Part shown: positions 16,953-27,400 of the stretch, in pieces
How the letters are laid out: each line of letters starts with the position of its first letter
How positions within the stretch are numbered: position 1 is the first letter of the stretch
Assembly: GCF_000805675.1 (NCBI RefSeq)
Contig: NZ_JSEF01000006.1
Location: 339,232 to 403,231, forward strand
DNA from: Corynebacterium minutissimum
GTDB lineage: Bacteria; Actinomycetota; Actinomycetes; Mycobacteriales; Mycobacteriaceae
Direction: 5' to 3'
Length of the DNA stretch: 64,000 bases
Translations under genes and position numbers: made by a program
Notes under the pieces: generated by a model
Seen by the model: the letters and a program-made list of their open reading frames with translations, nothing else
Database searches by the model: none
What the model was told of the DNA's origin: nothing

Positions 16953-18972
16953 GGACCAGCGCGCCGCTGCTACGGCGCCGCGCGGCCCCGTGTGCATCCT
17001 GGCGGGCGCAGGAACGGGTAAAACCCGCACGATTACCTACCGCATTGCCCACATGGTGGACCAGGGTTTTGTCAATCCCCAGCGTGTTCTCGCTGTCACC
17101 TTCACCACCCGTGCGGCAAGTGAGATGCGCGAGCGGCTTAACCAGATGGGTGTGGGGGGAGTGCAGGCGCAAACCTTCCACGCCGCTGCCCGCCGGCAGC
17201 TGAAGTATTTTTGGCCGCAAGTAGCGGGGGACTTGCCGTGGCAGCTCATTGATAACAAATTCAGCCTTGTCGGACGCGCAGTCCGTTCATTAGGCCTCGA
17301 CAATACCAAGGACACTATTCGTGATTTCCTGGGGGAAATCGAGTGGGCCAAATCATCGCTCATTGGCCCCGAGGGCTATCCAGGCGTCATCGAAAGCACA
17401 GACCGCGAGGCCCCGGGTGATCCGCAGGCCGTCGCCGAGGTCTTCCGCCGCTATGAGGACATGAAATCCACCCCGGATCTCATGTACCTCGATTTTGATG
17501 ACCTCCTCATGCACATTGCCGGGGCTATTGAGAATGTGCCATCGGTAGCGGAAGTATTCCGTGAGCAGTACCGCACGTTTGTCGTGGATGAGTACCAGGA
17601 TGTCACTCCACTGCAGCAGCGTGTGCTTGAAGCCTGGCTGGGGGACCGTGATGACCTCACGGTCGTGGGTGATGCCAACCAGACCATTTACTCCTTCAAC
17701 GGTGCCTCACCGGAGTACTTGTTGGACTTCTCCCGCACGTACCCGCAGGCCACCATGATCAAACTGCAGCGAGACTACCGCTCCACGCCGCAGGTTACGC
17801 AGTTGGCTAATGAGGTCATTGCCAAGGCCAGCGGCCGTGCCGCCGGTACCAGGCTGGAACTGCAAGGTATGCGCGAGCCCGGCCCAGAACCCACCTTTAA
17901 GGCTTATGAATCTGAGGAAGTAGAAGCCAAGGAAGTTGCGGGCCAGGTACTGACCTTGCTCAACCAAGGTGTGAAAGCCTCTGAGATCGCCATCCTCTAT
18001 CGCATCAATGCGCAGTCGGAACAGTTTGAGCAGGCGCTTGCGGATGCCGGAGTGGTCTACCAAGTCCGCGGCGGTGAAGGTTTCTTCCGGCGCCCCGAAA
18101 TCTTGGAGGCTATCCGTGTGCTCATCGCTGCATCGCGTCGTGACGATCTTCCGGATGATCCGGTTGCCGTTGCCCGCGCAGCTTTCGTAGAGCTGGGCCT
18201 GACGGCTACGGAACCACAGGGTGCCCAGGCGCGCGAGAGGTGGCAGTCACTGAGCGCACTCGTGGATCTCATTGCCCAGATCGTGGAGGACCACGAGGGC
18301 ATTGATCTCAATGGCGTGCTGGGAGAGCTGCACCGCCGCTCAGAAAACAAACACAACCCCACCATGGAGGGGGTTACCTTAGCTACCATTCACGCTGCCA
18401 AGGGCTTGGAGTGGGATGCGGTCTTCCTCGTTGGTCTCACCGAAAAGCTATTGCCCATTAACCATGCCATCAAAGCGGGCGATGAACAGGTGGAGGAGGA
18501 ACGCCGACTGTTCTACGTGGGTATTACTCGTGCCCGCGAGCACCTGGCCCTGTCGTGGGCGCTGGCAAAAACCACTGGTTCGCGGGCATCGCGCGAGCGG
18601 ACCCGTTTCCTCGATGGCCTCGTGCCGGGGATTGAGGAAAGCGAGTCGAGCAATCGCCGTTACCGCCCGCGGCGCTGCAGGGTCTGCTCCAGCGAGCTCA
18701 CCAGCCCTGCGGAAAAGGTGTTGGGCCGCCACGAATGGTGCGAGTACGAAGGAGACGAGGACGTCTTCAACGCTCTGAGGTCATGGCGTGCCTCGGTGGC
18801 CAAGGACTCTAAAGTTCCTGCCTATGTCGTCTTTTCTGATGCCACCTTGCAGGCTATCTCGGAGGCGCTTCCCGCCACGGAAGCCGAGCTGCTTGACGTC
18901 TCAGGCGTTGGCCCGACGAAGCTAGAGCGCTACGGCGCGGAGGTTCTGCAGATTATCGCCTCAACACGTTAA
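16921..18972 (+). CDS. uvrD2: ATP-dependent DNA helicase UvrD2
   Basis: SF1 helicase of 683 aa. It has Walker A AGAGTGKT (28-35), DEYQD, TIHAAKGLEWDAV and YVGITRARE (motif VI). After the motor come a zinc-type motif and a C-terminal HRDC domain (LLDVSGVGPTKLERYG), the architecture of mycobacterial UvrD2. In place of the tetracysteine motif I see CRVC...GRHEWC, with one Cys changed to His, which could still bind zinc. The start is GTG at 16921 or ATG at 16924; both overlap the end of nudC by about 30 nt. Confidence 0.9.
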   Translation: MMRPDLSLLDEDQRAAATAPRGPVCILAGAGTGKTRTITYRIAHMVDQGFVNPQRVLAVTFTTRAASEMRERLNQMGVGGVQAQTFHAAARRQLKYFWPQVAGDLPWQLIDNKFSLVGRAVRSLGLDNTKDTIRDFLGEIEWAKSSLIGPEGYPGVIESTDREAPGDPQAVAEVFRRYEDMKSTPDLMYLDFDDLLMHIAGAIENVPSVAEVFREQYRTFVVDEYQDVTPLQQRVLEAWLGDRDDLTVVGDANQTIYSFNGASPEYLLDFSRTYPQATMIKLQRDYRSTPQVTQLANEVIAKASGRAAGTRLELQGMREPGPEPTFKAYESEEVEAKEVAGQVLTLLNQGVKASEIAILYRINAQSEQFEQALADAGVVYQVRGGEGFFRRPEILEAIRVLIAASRRDDLPDDPVAVARAAFVELGLTATEPQGAQARERWQSLSALVDLIAQIVEDHEGIDLNGVLGELHRRSENKHNPTMEGVTLATIHAAKGLEWDAVFLVGLTEKLLPINHAIKAGDEQVEEERRLFYVGITRAREHLALSWALAKTTGSRASRERTRFLDGLVPGIEESESSNRRYRPRRCRVCSSELTSPAEKVLGRHEWCEYEGDEDVFNALRSWRASVAKDSKVPAYVVFSDATLQAISEALPATEAELLDVSGVGPTKLERYGAEVLQIIASTR

Positions 18973-19007
18973 ACGCGCTTACGCACATAACAAGCAAGCA
19001 GAAGGCT

Positions 19008-19835
19008 TTAGCCCGAACAATACGGGCAGCGCGGATGCTCCAGCACGAAGCGGTGTTGTTCCATACCGTAGAGATCAATTTCCTTGAGCTCCCCGGCAAG
19101 TGGCCGTGCTGTCGGAGCCCCAGGCGGGGAGGGCCGGCCCATGAGTCGGCGAATGGTGACCACCGCGTGCATCACAACGGCGGTGCGCACTATGGGATCC
19201 CCTGGCCGCGCGGCTGCATCAGCCCGTTGGGCCACCCCATGCCACTGTGCATCAGCATCAATGCGGTGCAAGTGCGCACACATGGGACAAGGACCTGCAC
19301 CATTGACACGGACCGGCCCAATGATGCCCCGGGCATCCAACATGGACACCGGCAACCATGTCGCCTTGCTTCGGTGGAGTGCCTGCGCCCATTCCACAGC
19401 ACCACCGAGCATGTCCACCGCCACGATGGGAAGGTAGCCTGCCACGTTGTCGATGTAATCGGAGGCAGATTCGGTATGGAGGGGAGTGCGTGGCTGGAAG
19501 TGGTCGCCCATAAGGGCGTCACGAAGCTCATCGGCTAACACCGAACTACCCAGCACCGCGATGCGTTGGAGTCGCGGCTCTGGCCACAAGATGTTGTAGC
19601 TTATAAGGTCCTCGACAAGACTGCGCGCAGCAGCAGGTGATAGCCCTGTACGGGCAATCAAGTTCTCAATCGTTTGCCTGGTCAGCGGTGTTCGAAGTCG
19701 GTTGAGCACACTCGCCAATTGTGGGTGTGCCTCCAGCACCCCGACGCGTGTGGCGTCCATTCCGCATTGCACCATTCCCGGCTCGCGTTCGAGAACGGCC
19801 ACGTCTGGCGCCAACATATAGGTTTGTGCCGCCAT
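19008..19835 (-). CDS. Orphan cyclodehydratase/TOMM-like protein (Rv3196 type)
   Basis: Protein of 275 aa. The N-terminal half looks like a winged-helix or RiPP-recognition domain (VLEAHPQLASVLNRL, LTRQTIENLIARTGL). The middle, RIAVLGSSVLADELRDAL, resembles the ThiF/E1-like nucleotide fold. The C terminus contains two Cys pairs, CPMC and CPYC, a zinc-binding arrangement known from the E1-like subunit of thiazole/oxazole cyclodehydratases. No dehydrogenase, YcaO or precursor peptide gene lies near. A strong ribosome binding site (GGGGGAGA) precedes ATG 19835. Function unknown; the relationship to RiPP cyclases is inference from motif layout. Confidence 0.62.
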   Translation of the reverse strand: MAAQTYMLAPDVAVLEREPGMVQCGMDATRVGVLEAHPQLASVLNRLRTPLTRQTIENLIARTGLSPAAARSLVEDLISYNILWPEPRLQRIAVLGSSVLADELRDALMGDHFQPRTPLHTESASDYIDNVAGYLPIVAVDMLGGAVEWAQALHRSKATWLPVSMLDARGIIGPVRVNGAGPCPMCAHLHRIDADAQWHGVAQRADAAARPGDPIVRTAVVMHAVVTIRRLMGRPSPPGAPTARPLAGELKEIDLYGMEQHRFVLEHPRCPYCSG

Positions 19836-19914
19836 AAATTCTCTCCCCCCCGTCGCGCGGCATCCCTCCTAGCCGCGGTGGGTCTCTATTGCATCACAGG
19901 TAGAATGCCCTGTC

Positions 19915-20412
19915 ATGTCGAGTAACCCCGAAGTCCGCGTCATTCGCTCAGCCCGGCGCCGGCGCACCGTCCAAGCCCGCACTGTCGACGGTGTGCTGGA
20001 AGTACGTATTCCGGCATGGATGTCGGCGGCGGAGGAAGAGAAAGCCGTAGCGGACATCGTGGCGAAGGTGCAGAAGAAGCACTCATCGGCGCAGCTTTCC
20101 GACGCCTCCCTCACAGCCCGCGCCCGCTCACTGAATGCACGATTTCTCGACGGCCGCGCAACCGTAGGATCTATTCGCTGGGTAAGCAATCAAAAATCCC
20201 GTTGGGGCAGTTGCACTACCTCAACGGGAGATATTCGCATTTCAGACCGGCTACAAGATGTACCCGAGTACGTTCTCGACGCGGTTATTATCCACGAGCT
20301 GACCCACACCTTCATTTCCGGTCATGGCCCGGATTTTTGGGAATGGGCAGATCGTGCGCCCAAAGCGGAGCGCGCCAAGGGCTATTTGGAGGCCTATCAG
20401 CGCTTCCGCTAG
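19915..20412 (+). CDS. YgjP/DUF45-type (M48-like) metallopeptidase
   Basis: Protein of 165 aa with the zinc motif HELTHTFISGHGPDFW, HExxH plus a downstream His/Asp as in the YgjP-like DUF45 family. Upstream is the conserved RWVSNQKSRWGSCT. The family is related to WSS1/SprT-type proteases, which act on DNA-protein crosslinks, but this role is not established for the group. The start ATG is 8 nt after TAGAAT. Its stop overlaps the 3' end of the convergent gene at 20409 by 4 nt. Confidence 0.85.
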   Translation: MSSNPEVRVIRSARRRRTVQARTVDGVLEVRIPAWMSAAEEEKAVADIVAKVQKKHSSAQLSDASLTARARSLNARFLDGRATVGSIRWVSNQKSRWGSCTTSTGDIRISDRLQDVPEYVLDAVIIHELTHTFISGHGPDFWEWADRAPKAERAKGYLEAYQRFR

Positions 20413-21848
20413 TCGCGGGAGTCGTCGTCTCCGCCCTTGTCCTTGTCAGGATCCTCGCTCTCCGCGTCAGTGTCCTCGCTGTCCGCGTCAGTGTCCTGCG
20501 CGGAGTCATCGTTCTGCTGCTTGAGCATTTCCTCCAGCTTGGAGAATTCCTCTTCAAAACCTTCGTCGGTGCTGTCATCGAGCAGTCCATCAATGAAGGA
20601 GGCCGGGTTGTCGATGTGCTCCGCCGTTGGCAGCAGGTCTGGGTGATCCCACGCGGAATCGCGCTTGTTTGGGCCCACGGCCACGGTGGCGCGGCGCCAC
20701 AGCTCGGCAGCAGCCTCCACCTTCGGGGCATTGAGCTCAATGCCGACGACCTGGGAGAAGGCCTTTTCCGCAGAACCGCCGGTGGAGCGGCGGTGTGCCC
20801 ACGCCTCATTCATCGCCTTCGTCGACGGAATGCGCTCACCCAGGGCCTCGGTAACCACGTGCTCGACCCAGCCTTCGACGAGTGCCAGAAGGGTCTCTAG
20901 GCGGGAAGCGGCACCGGCGTTGCGCGAGGTGATGCGCGGGGAGAGGTCCATGCCCTGCAGCTTGCCCATCGCATCCTGAATTGCCTGCGGGTCACCGGAT
21001 TCCAGGTTGAGCTCGCGGGTAGCTTCCTCAATGTGGGAAGTGTCGATGACCAGGCCCATGGCGTACTCCTCGACGGAGGACACAAGGCGCTCCACCAGCC
21101 ACGGCACGTGCTTGAACAGGCGCTGACGGGCAGCCTCACGGGCGCCGATGTAGACGAGCACCTCCTGGCCCGGAACGTTGAGGTTGCGGGCGATGGCCTG
21201 AATATTGTGCGGCAAGAGTGCCGTGGTGCCAGCGGGGGAGACCGGCAGGCCAAAGTCGGAGCCAGTCAGCGCCTGGGAGGCGAGGTCACCAAGAGCATGG
21301 CCCAGCTTCATACCGAAGTTCATGCCGGACATCGAATTCATCATCGAGGTCATGGGGCCCATCATGTCGCGGGCTTCCTCCGGCAAAGACTCAAGCTGCG
21401 CGTTGTTCATGTGCTCCGCCACGGGGGTCACCATGCGCTGCCACATCGGCAGGGTTTCCTCGAGCCACTGGGCAGAGTTCCATGCGGTCACGGTACCCGA
21501 GGCCGTGGGAAGGTAGGTGGCGTCATCAAGCCACAGCTCGGCCAAGCGTACCGATTCTTGGACGGCGGTGCGGTCTTTGTCATTGACCTCTTTATCGCCG
21601 GAGATCTGCTGCAAGGCAATGCGCTTAGCCAGGTCATAGTTGACGGGGCCGGCGCCTTCCGGGGAGTTCATGGAGGAACCCATACCGGATAGCATCTGAC
21701 CAAATTGGTTGAGAAGATCGCCTAGGCCACCGCCACCGCCAGCGCCACCCGCGCTGAAGCCGAAGGCGCCGAACGGGTTCTGGTCGCGACGATCTTTGTC
21801 GTCGTCATCATCGTTGTTGGGGAAGGAAAAACCGAATCCGTTGCTCAT
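20409..21848 (-). CDS. TIGR03624/DUF2342 zicin-family protein lacking the catalytic HExxH
   Basis: Protein of about 479 aa of the family often labelled zinc-dependent metalloprotease (Rv3195-like). N-terminal Asp-rich and Gly-rich segments are followed by a Met-rich stretch (MGPMTSMMNSMSGMNFGMKLG). Where active members of the superfamily carry HExxH before a VPWL segment, this protein reads REAAR (about 237-241) followed by QRLFKHVPWL, so both zinc-binding histidines are gone. The second family segment reads VEGWVEHVV. The C terminus is strongly acidic. ATG at 21848 is preferred to an in-frame TTG three codons upstream. It is probably a non-catalytic scaffold or adaptor (inference). Confidence 0.72.
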   Translation of the reverse strand: MSNGFGFSFPNNDDDDDKDRRDQNPFGAFGFSAGGAGGGGGLGDLLNQFGQMLSGMGSSMNSPEGAGPVNYDLAKRIALQQISGDKEVNDKDRTAVQESVRLAELWLDDATYLPTASGTVTAWNSAQWLEETLPMWQRMVTPVAEHMNNAQLESLPEEARDMMGPMTSMMNSMSGMNFGMKLGHALGDLASQALTGSDFGLPVSPAGTTALLPHNIQAIARNLNVPGQEVLVYIGAREAARQRLFKHVPWLVERLVSSVEEYAMGLVIDTSHIEEATRELNLESGDPQAIQDAMGKLQGMDLSPRITSRNAGAASRLETLLALVEGWVEHVVTEALGERIPSTKAMNEAWAHRRSTGGSAEKAFSQVVGIELNAPKVEAAAELWRRATVAVGPNKRDSAWDHPDLLPTAEHIDNPASFIDGLLDDSTDEGFEEEFSKLEEMLKQQNDDSAQDTDADSEDTDAESEDPDKDKGGDDDSRD

Positions 21849-21941
21849 GCGCCCCAATCTACCGGTTTCCGGGTCACGGATTCTAGGTTCTCGGCAACGC
21901 TGAGAGCGAACAGACCATCAAACGTTGTAGGCTGTTTCTCC

Positions 21942-23018
21942 GTGAATCAACAGCAGAACCCTCGAACTCGCCGCCTCCGCACCCTGACCTGGGGAGCGAT
22001 TCCGGTGGTGCTTACGGGCGCTCTGCTCAGCGTGGACCGTATCCCGGGGACGGACATTACTCTGACGGTTCCGTATGCCGCAGAAGGCCCGGGGCCTGTT
22101 GTGGACACGCTCGGTGAGGTTGAGGGTATGCAGGTCGTCGACGTGGAAGCGCCGGAGACGTACCAGCCCACCGGCCAGCTCAACATGACGACGGTATCGG
22201 TGCGCACCAACATGACGATGGCTCAGGCACTGGGGCGTTGGCTGTTTACGGATGACACCCTCGTGCCTATCGAAAACATCATCCCGCAAGGCAGGACCGA
22301 CGAGGAAGTACAGGAGGCGAACCAGCAGGCCTTTACCCAGTCTGAGTCAGCTGCCACGGTCGCCGCCATGGACTACCTCAACAAACCCGTGCGTATCGAG
22401 GTGGCGCAGGTGCTTGACGACGCCCCCGCAGCCGCCACGCTTCACGACGGCGACATCATCACCGCCGTCAATTCCGAACCCGTTACCGAACCCGGCGAGG
22501 TCCAACAGAAGATCCGAGGGCTGGCTCCCGGCGATGACGTCGCGCTCGATATCACCCGGGACGGTAAGGACCGCACCGAAAAGGTCACGCTCGGTGCCCA
22601 CCCAGAGGACAAGGACATTCCGCTCCTTGGCATCCTCATGACGTCGGTTCCCACCGAAGACATCACGGTGGATTACAACCTGCAGGATATCGGTGGTCCC
22701 TCGGCGGGCATGATGTTTACGCTGGCGGTCATCGACAAACTGTCCACCGAAGACCTTACGGGCGGCACGACAGTTGCTGGCACGGGCACCATCGGTGAGG
22801 ACGGACAGGTCGGCCCTATCGGTGGCATTGTCCACAAGGTTCGTGCCTCCCGGGATGCGGGCGCGCAGCTCTTCCTCTCCCCAGCAGAAAACTGTGCCGA
22901 GGCCATCAGTCGCGATACCGGTGACATGGTGGTAGCCAAGGTGCATACTCTCGACGACGCCATTACAGCCATGCACGACTTTGCGGCTGGTGATGAGGTC
23001 GAGACGTGTGCGAAGTAA
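21942..23018 (+). CDS. Membrane-anchored PDZ and Lon-like protease (YlbL family)
   Basis: Protein of 358 aa like Rv3194c. It has a short cytoplasmic N terminus, one transmembrane helix (about 14-30), a PDZ domain (LDDAPAAATLHDGDIITAVNSEPV, within about 150-215) and a C-terminal S16 Lon-type domain. The catalytic Ser is in GGPSAGMMF (about residue 253), and the Lys of the dyad fits IVHKVRASRDAG (about 298). This layout is typical of YlbL/SpoIVB-like surface proteases. It starts with GTG; TAGGCT lies 8 nt upstream. The substrate is unknown. Confidence 0.87.
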   Translation: MNQQQNPRTRRLRTLTWGAIPVVLTGALLSVDRIPGTDITLTVPYAAEGPGPVVDTLGEVEGMQVVDVEAPETYQPTGQLNMTTVSVRTNMTMAQALGRWLFTDDTLVPIENIIPQGRTDEEVQEANQQAFTQSESAATVAAMDYLNKPVRIEVAQVLDDAPAAATLHDGDIITAVNSEPVTEPGEVQQKIRGLAPGDDVALDITRDGKDRTEKVTLGAHPEDKDIPLLGILMTSVPTEDITVDYNLQDIGGPSAGMMFTLAVIDKLSTEDLTGGTTVAGTGTIGEDGQVGPIGGIVHKVRASRDAGAQLFLSPAENCAEAISRDTGDMVVAKVHTLDDAITAMHDFAAGDEVETCAK

Positions 23019-23065
23019 TCGCACGCGGTCTGGCTAACCGCGTGCGGTGAGACTAGACGGAGAGA

Positions 23066-23746
23066 CTAGACGAGGCCTAGTTCCTTCAGACGCTCTTCCG
23101 GATCGTCCTGGTCGGTGGAAATCATCTGCTGCATGATGAGACCTTCGTCGTTATCCACGACGGTAAGGATGGCAGTGTTGCCCAACATGGACCAGCCCAC
23201 TACGCGGTTGCCGCTGTCCTCCACGACGCGCGAGCTGCGCAGTTCCGTGAGCACCTGGGTGGTCTGGGAAGCCTTGGCCTTGGACTTGAAGAACTGGAAC
23301 TGGCCCACCTTGGAGCCAGAGCAATTGAAAGAATCCGTCACGCCGTTCGGGTCGCAGCGATCAAACTCCTCAAAGATTTCCTCGGGAACCAAGCCGCCGA
23401 AGATGGCATAGGCTTTGTCCACCGAAGCCTCGAACTTCCCTCCCGATGCGGAGCTCGGTTCAGCGGAGTCAGACTCGTCCGCGTCATCGGAACTGGATTC
23501 AGACTCCGAGGCCGGTGCTGACTCCGAGTCCTTGGCGGACGTGGTTTCTTCCGCAGAGCTGGTCTCGCTCTTTTCTTCAGAGGTCGAGGCAGCGGCCGCG
23601 GAGCTGGGCTTCTCTGAATCTGTTGACGCAACAGGCGAGGTAGCCGGCGATGGCTCGGGGGTTTCCTTATTCCCACATGCGCTCAACAGCGCGCCGGTGG
23701 CGAGCACGGCTGAGGCAGCGGCGGTGAGGCGGGTGGTCAAACGCAC
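23066..23746 (-). CDS. Putative lipoprotein with Ser/Glu-rich linker
   Basis: Protein of 226 aa. A lipoprotein signal peptide ends in LLSAC (Cys24). A low-complexity region of about 80 residues rich in Ser, Glu, Ala and Asp follows, then a compact C-terminal domain (about 105-226) with two cysteines (FDRCDPNG, FNCSGS) that probably pair. The start is GTG at 23746 with GAGGAG upstream. I do not recognise the folded domain. The disordered linker fits a surface lipoprotein that must reach across the mycolate layer (inference). Confidence 0.7.
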   Translation of the reverse strand: MRLTTRLTAAASAVLATGALLSACGNKETPEPSPATSPVASTDSEKPSSAAAASTSEEKSETSSAEETTSAKDSESAPASESESSSDDADESDSAEPSSASGGKFEASVDKAYAIFGGLVPEEIFEEFDRCDPNGVTDSFNCSGSKVGQFQFFKSKAKASQTTQVLTELRSSRVVEDSGNRVVGWSMLGNTAILTVVDNDEGLIMQQMISTDQDDPEERLKELGLV

Positions 23747-23823
23747 GGTGGGGTGGCTCCTCTACAAAGCGGTACTGCTGAATAACTCGATAATGCTTAA
23801 TGCTATCTGCCCAGTTTAGACGA

Positions 23824-24387
23824 TTAAATAAGCTCGTCTGGATCCTGCTCCAAACCGTAGCGCAGCGCAGCGATAACGCCCGGTGCTACGTTTGGCCCTC
23901 CGCGCAGTTGAATGTCGTCCTCGGCGAAGGGGCCAGCTGCTTCCAGCTCTTCCTCCGTGGGGCGCAGCTGCAGGAGGGTCAGCTCAGCGCCGTCCGAGCC
24001 GTCCTCGCCCACGCCGTCGCGCAGGACACCGGAGAAGAGGCGGGCCGGGTGGGCGTCGCTAAACGCGGCGTCCTCCGTGTCTTTAAACATGATTTCCTGT
24101 GCCAGGATGACTCCGGCAATCTCGCGCGGCCATGCCAGGCGAGCTACGTATTCTGCTAAGTGCTCCGACCCTGGCTCAATGCCTTCCGGTAGCTCTTGGA
24201 CGACAAGGGTAAGCGGTGACTCGTCATCCACATCACCCAGCTGGGCAGCGACTAACTCGGTAGGTACGAGCGCAAAAAGAGTAGGTGGGGCATCCCAGCC
24301 CTCGGCGTGAATGAAGTCGACGGCCTCGCGCATCGCCTTGTTGAGCGCGCGGTTGACAGCTGGCTGGGAATTGGGTTGGGAACTCAT
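23824..24387 (-). CDS. PPA1309-family protein
   Basis: Cytoplasmic protein of 187 aa that matches the actinobacterial PPA1309 family: NRALNKAMREAVDFIHAEGWD near the N terminus, PTLFALVPTELVAAQ, and PREIAGVILAQEIMF in the middle. It is acidic and has no membrane segment. The function is unknown. Divergent from the UPF0182 gene, as in other corynebacteria and mycobacteria. Confidence 0.75.
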   Translation of the reverse strand: MSSQPNSQPAVNRALNKAMREAVDFIHAEGWDAPPTLFALVPTELVAAQLGDVDDESPLTLVVQELPEGIEPGSEHLAEYVARLAWPREIAGVILAQEIMFKDTEDAAFSDAHPARLFSGVLRDGVGEDGSDGAELTLLQLRPTEEELEAAGPFAEDDIQLRGGPNVAPGVIAALRYGLEQDPDELI

Positions 24388-24477
24388 AAGCGTCCTTGTT
24401 CGTTGACGGTGATAGTGCTTCTCTAGACTAGAAGCTTGATACCTCTATGTTCGCACGAGACCTGATTGGAGCTGGAG

Positions 24478-27400
24478 TTGGCTTCCGGACTGAACCGACC
24501 CGCCGCCCCGATGAAACGTCCTCCCAGAGCACTGTCCTGGGTCGTCGCCATCATCGCTGTCCTCTTGTTCATCGGCCCCATGTTCGTGGGCTTCTACACG
24601 GACTGGAAGTGGTTCGGTGCGATTGATTACCGCGGGGTCTTCACCAAGACCCTGATTACCCGGATCATCCTCTTCGTAGTCTTCGGACTCGTTGCCGCCG
24701 CTATCACCTACGTCGCCGGGCTACTGGTGTGGCGCGGCCGGGGTAGTTCGCTGGACATGGCTGACTTGAACTCGCCGGTCTACCAGTACCGCAAGTCCAT
24801 TGAGCGCACCATGGGGGTCTTCCTCAAGACCATCCCGCTGCTTGTCGGTGTCGTCTCGGGCTTGCTGGGCCAGGCAAACTGGCGCTCAGTCATGCTCTTC
24901 CTCAACTCGCATGACTTCGGATTTAATGACCCGCAGTTCCACCACGACTTGGGCTTCTACGCCTTCCGTTTGCCGGTGTGGTCCATGCTGGTCAATGCAT
25001 TCTCGATGCTGTTTGCGGTGTGCTTCCTCATCGCGCTGGTGGGCCACTACATCCTGGGTGGAATCCGCATTGGTAACCGTGCGGCCGGCGTGCGCGGATC
25101 GCTGTCCAAGCCGGCACGTACTCAGCTGGCAGTGACCGCCGGTATCTGGATGCTGCTGCAGGTGGCTGGCTACTGGCTGGAGCGCTACCAGTTGCTCTAC
25201 AATCAGCACTCACTGTTCACCGGTGGTTCTTATACCGATATCAACGCCTACCTGCCGGCGAAAATCATCCTCATGATCATCGGCATCTTTGTGGCGGTAG
25301 CAATCTTTTCTGCTGTGGTCATTAAGGACCTGCGCATCCCAGGGCTGGCCGTGGTGCTTATGGTGCTGTCCGCATTGGTCATTGGTCAGGGCTGGCCGCT
25401 CATCATGGAGCGCTTCTCCGTTAACCCGAACCGCCAGGCAAAAGAAGCTGAATCGATCTCCCGCAATATCGAGTCCACCCGCTTTGCGTACGGGCTTACT
25501 GAGGACAAGGTGACCTACGAGGAGAACTGGGGAGCAGGAGACGTTTCCGATGACAAGGTGGCTTCAGATGACTCCACCATCTCAAACCTCCGCCTGCTGG
25601 ACCCAGACATTCTGGCGCCGACGTTTACTCAGATGCAGCAGCTAAAGAACTTCTATGGCTTCCCGGAGACTCTGGCGATGGACCGCTACGAGATTGACGG
25701 CGAAATCCGTGACTTCGTTGTGGCCGCCCGCGAGTTGGATCCCAATGAGCTGCAGGAAAACCAGCAGAACTGGATTAACCGCCACACCGTGTATACCCAC
25801 GGCAACGGCTTTATCGCCGCGCAAGCCAACAAGGTGGATGAGGTGGCCCGCGATGCAGGCTCTGCGCGTGGTGGTTTCCCCATCTTCACGGTGGCTGACC
25901 TGCAGACTCAGTCCGGCAAGGACGCTGAAGGCGAGGGTGAGACCCAAAACGCTGAAGAATCCTTGGGCATCAAGGTGGACGAGCCGCGTACCTACTATGG
26001 TCCGGTGATTGCTAGTGCACGTGATGGCATGGATTACGCCATCGTGGGCAAGACCGGTGACCAGCCGGTGGAGTATGACACCGATACCTCCACCTACACC
26101 TATGACGGTAAAGGCGGCGTTGATATTGGCAATATCGTTGACCGCACAGCCTTTGCCCTGAAGTATCAAGAGCTGAACTTCCTGCTGTCGGAACGCGTCG
26201 GTTCCGAATCCAAGCTTCTCTATGACCGTGACCCGCGTGAGCGCGTGGAGAAGGTCGCCCCGTGGCTGACGACGGATTCCTCCACCTACCCGGCAGTCAT
26301 CGATGGCCGCATCAAGTGGATTGTGGATGGTTACACCACCCTGGATTCCCTCCCGTATTCGCAGCGCACCTCGCTGACGGAGACCACCCAGGATACCCAG
26401 AACCCGACGGGCACGACGCAGCGCTTGGTCAATGATCAGGTGGGCTACATTCGTAACTCGGTCAAGGCGACTGTCGACGCCTACGATGGCACCGTCGATC
26501 TCTATGAGTTCGACACCGAAGACCCCGTGCTTAAGGCGTGGGAGGGTGTCTTCCCGGGCGTCGTCAAGCCAGAGTCGGAGATTTCCGACGAGCTGCGCCA
26601 GCACCTGCGCTACCCGGAGGACATGTTCAAGGTGCAGCGCAACCTGCTGGCTAAGTACCACGTGGATGACCCGGGTGTGTTCTTCAATAACGACGCCTTC
26701 TGGTCCGTGCCGGAGGACCCGACCGCCGGCGAGTCCCAGGGTTTGAACCAGCCGCCGTACTACGTGCTGGCTTCCGATCCGGAGACCAACAAGCCGAACT
26801 TCCAGCTCATCACCTCCTACCGTGGTCTGAACCGTCAGTTCCTCTCCGCACACATGGCAGTGTCTTCTGACCCGGAGACCTACGGTGATATCACCGTGCG
26901 CGTGCTGCCGACGAATACCCAGACTCAGGGCCCGAAGCAGGCGCAGGACGCCATGATGTCTTCCGACCAGGTGGCTCGTGACCGCACGCTGTGGCAGGGC
27001 TCGAATGACCTGAAGAACGGTAACCTGCTGGCACTGCCGGTGGGCGGGGGAGAGATCCTCTACTTGGAGCCGATTTACTCGCAGCGTAAGGGCCAGGAAT
27101 CCGCGTTCCCGAAGCTGCTGCGCGTGCTGGTGTCCTACAAGGGCCGCGTGGGCTATGCCCCGACGATTGGTGAGGCCCTGGAACAGGTGGGCATCGACCC
27201 GAAGGCGGCCCAGGACATCACGGAGATCGAAGGCGACTCGGGTGAGAAGACCGACAAGGATGACAAGGAGAAGTCCGAGGGCGACCAGAAGGACGCCAAG
27301 GATGACAAGGGTTCTGAGGCATCCGGACCGGCTTCCGCTCCGAAGGCATCCAACGAAGGCGAGGCCATCGACGCCATCAACAAGGCGCTCGACGGTGTGG

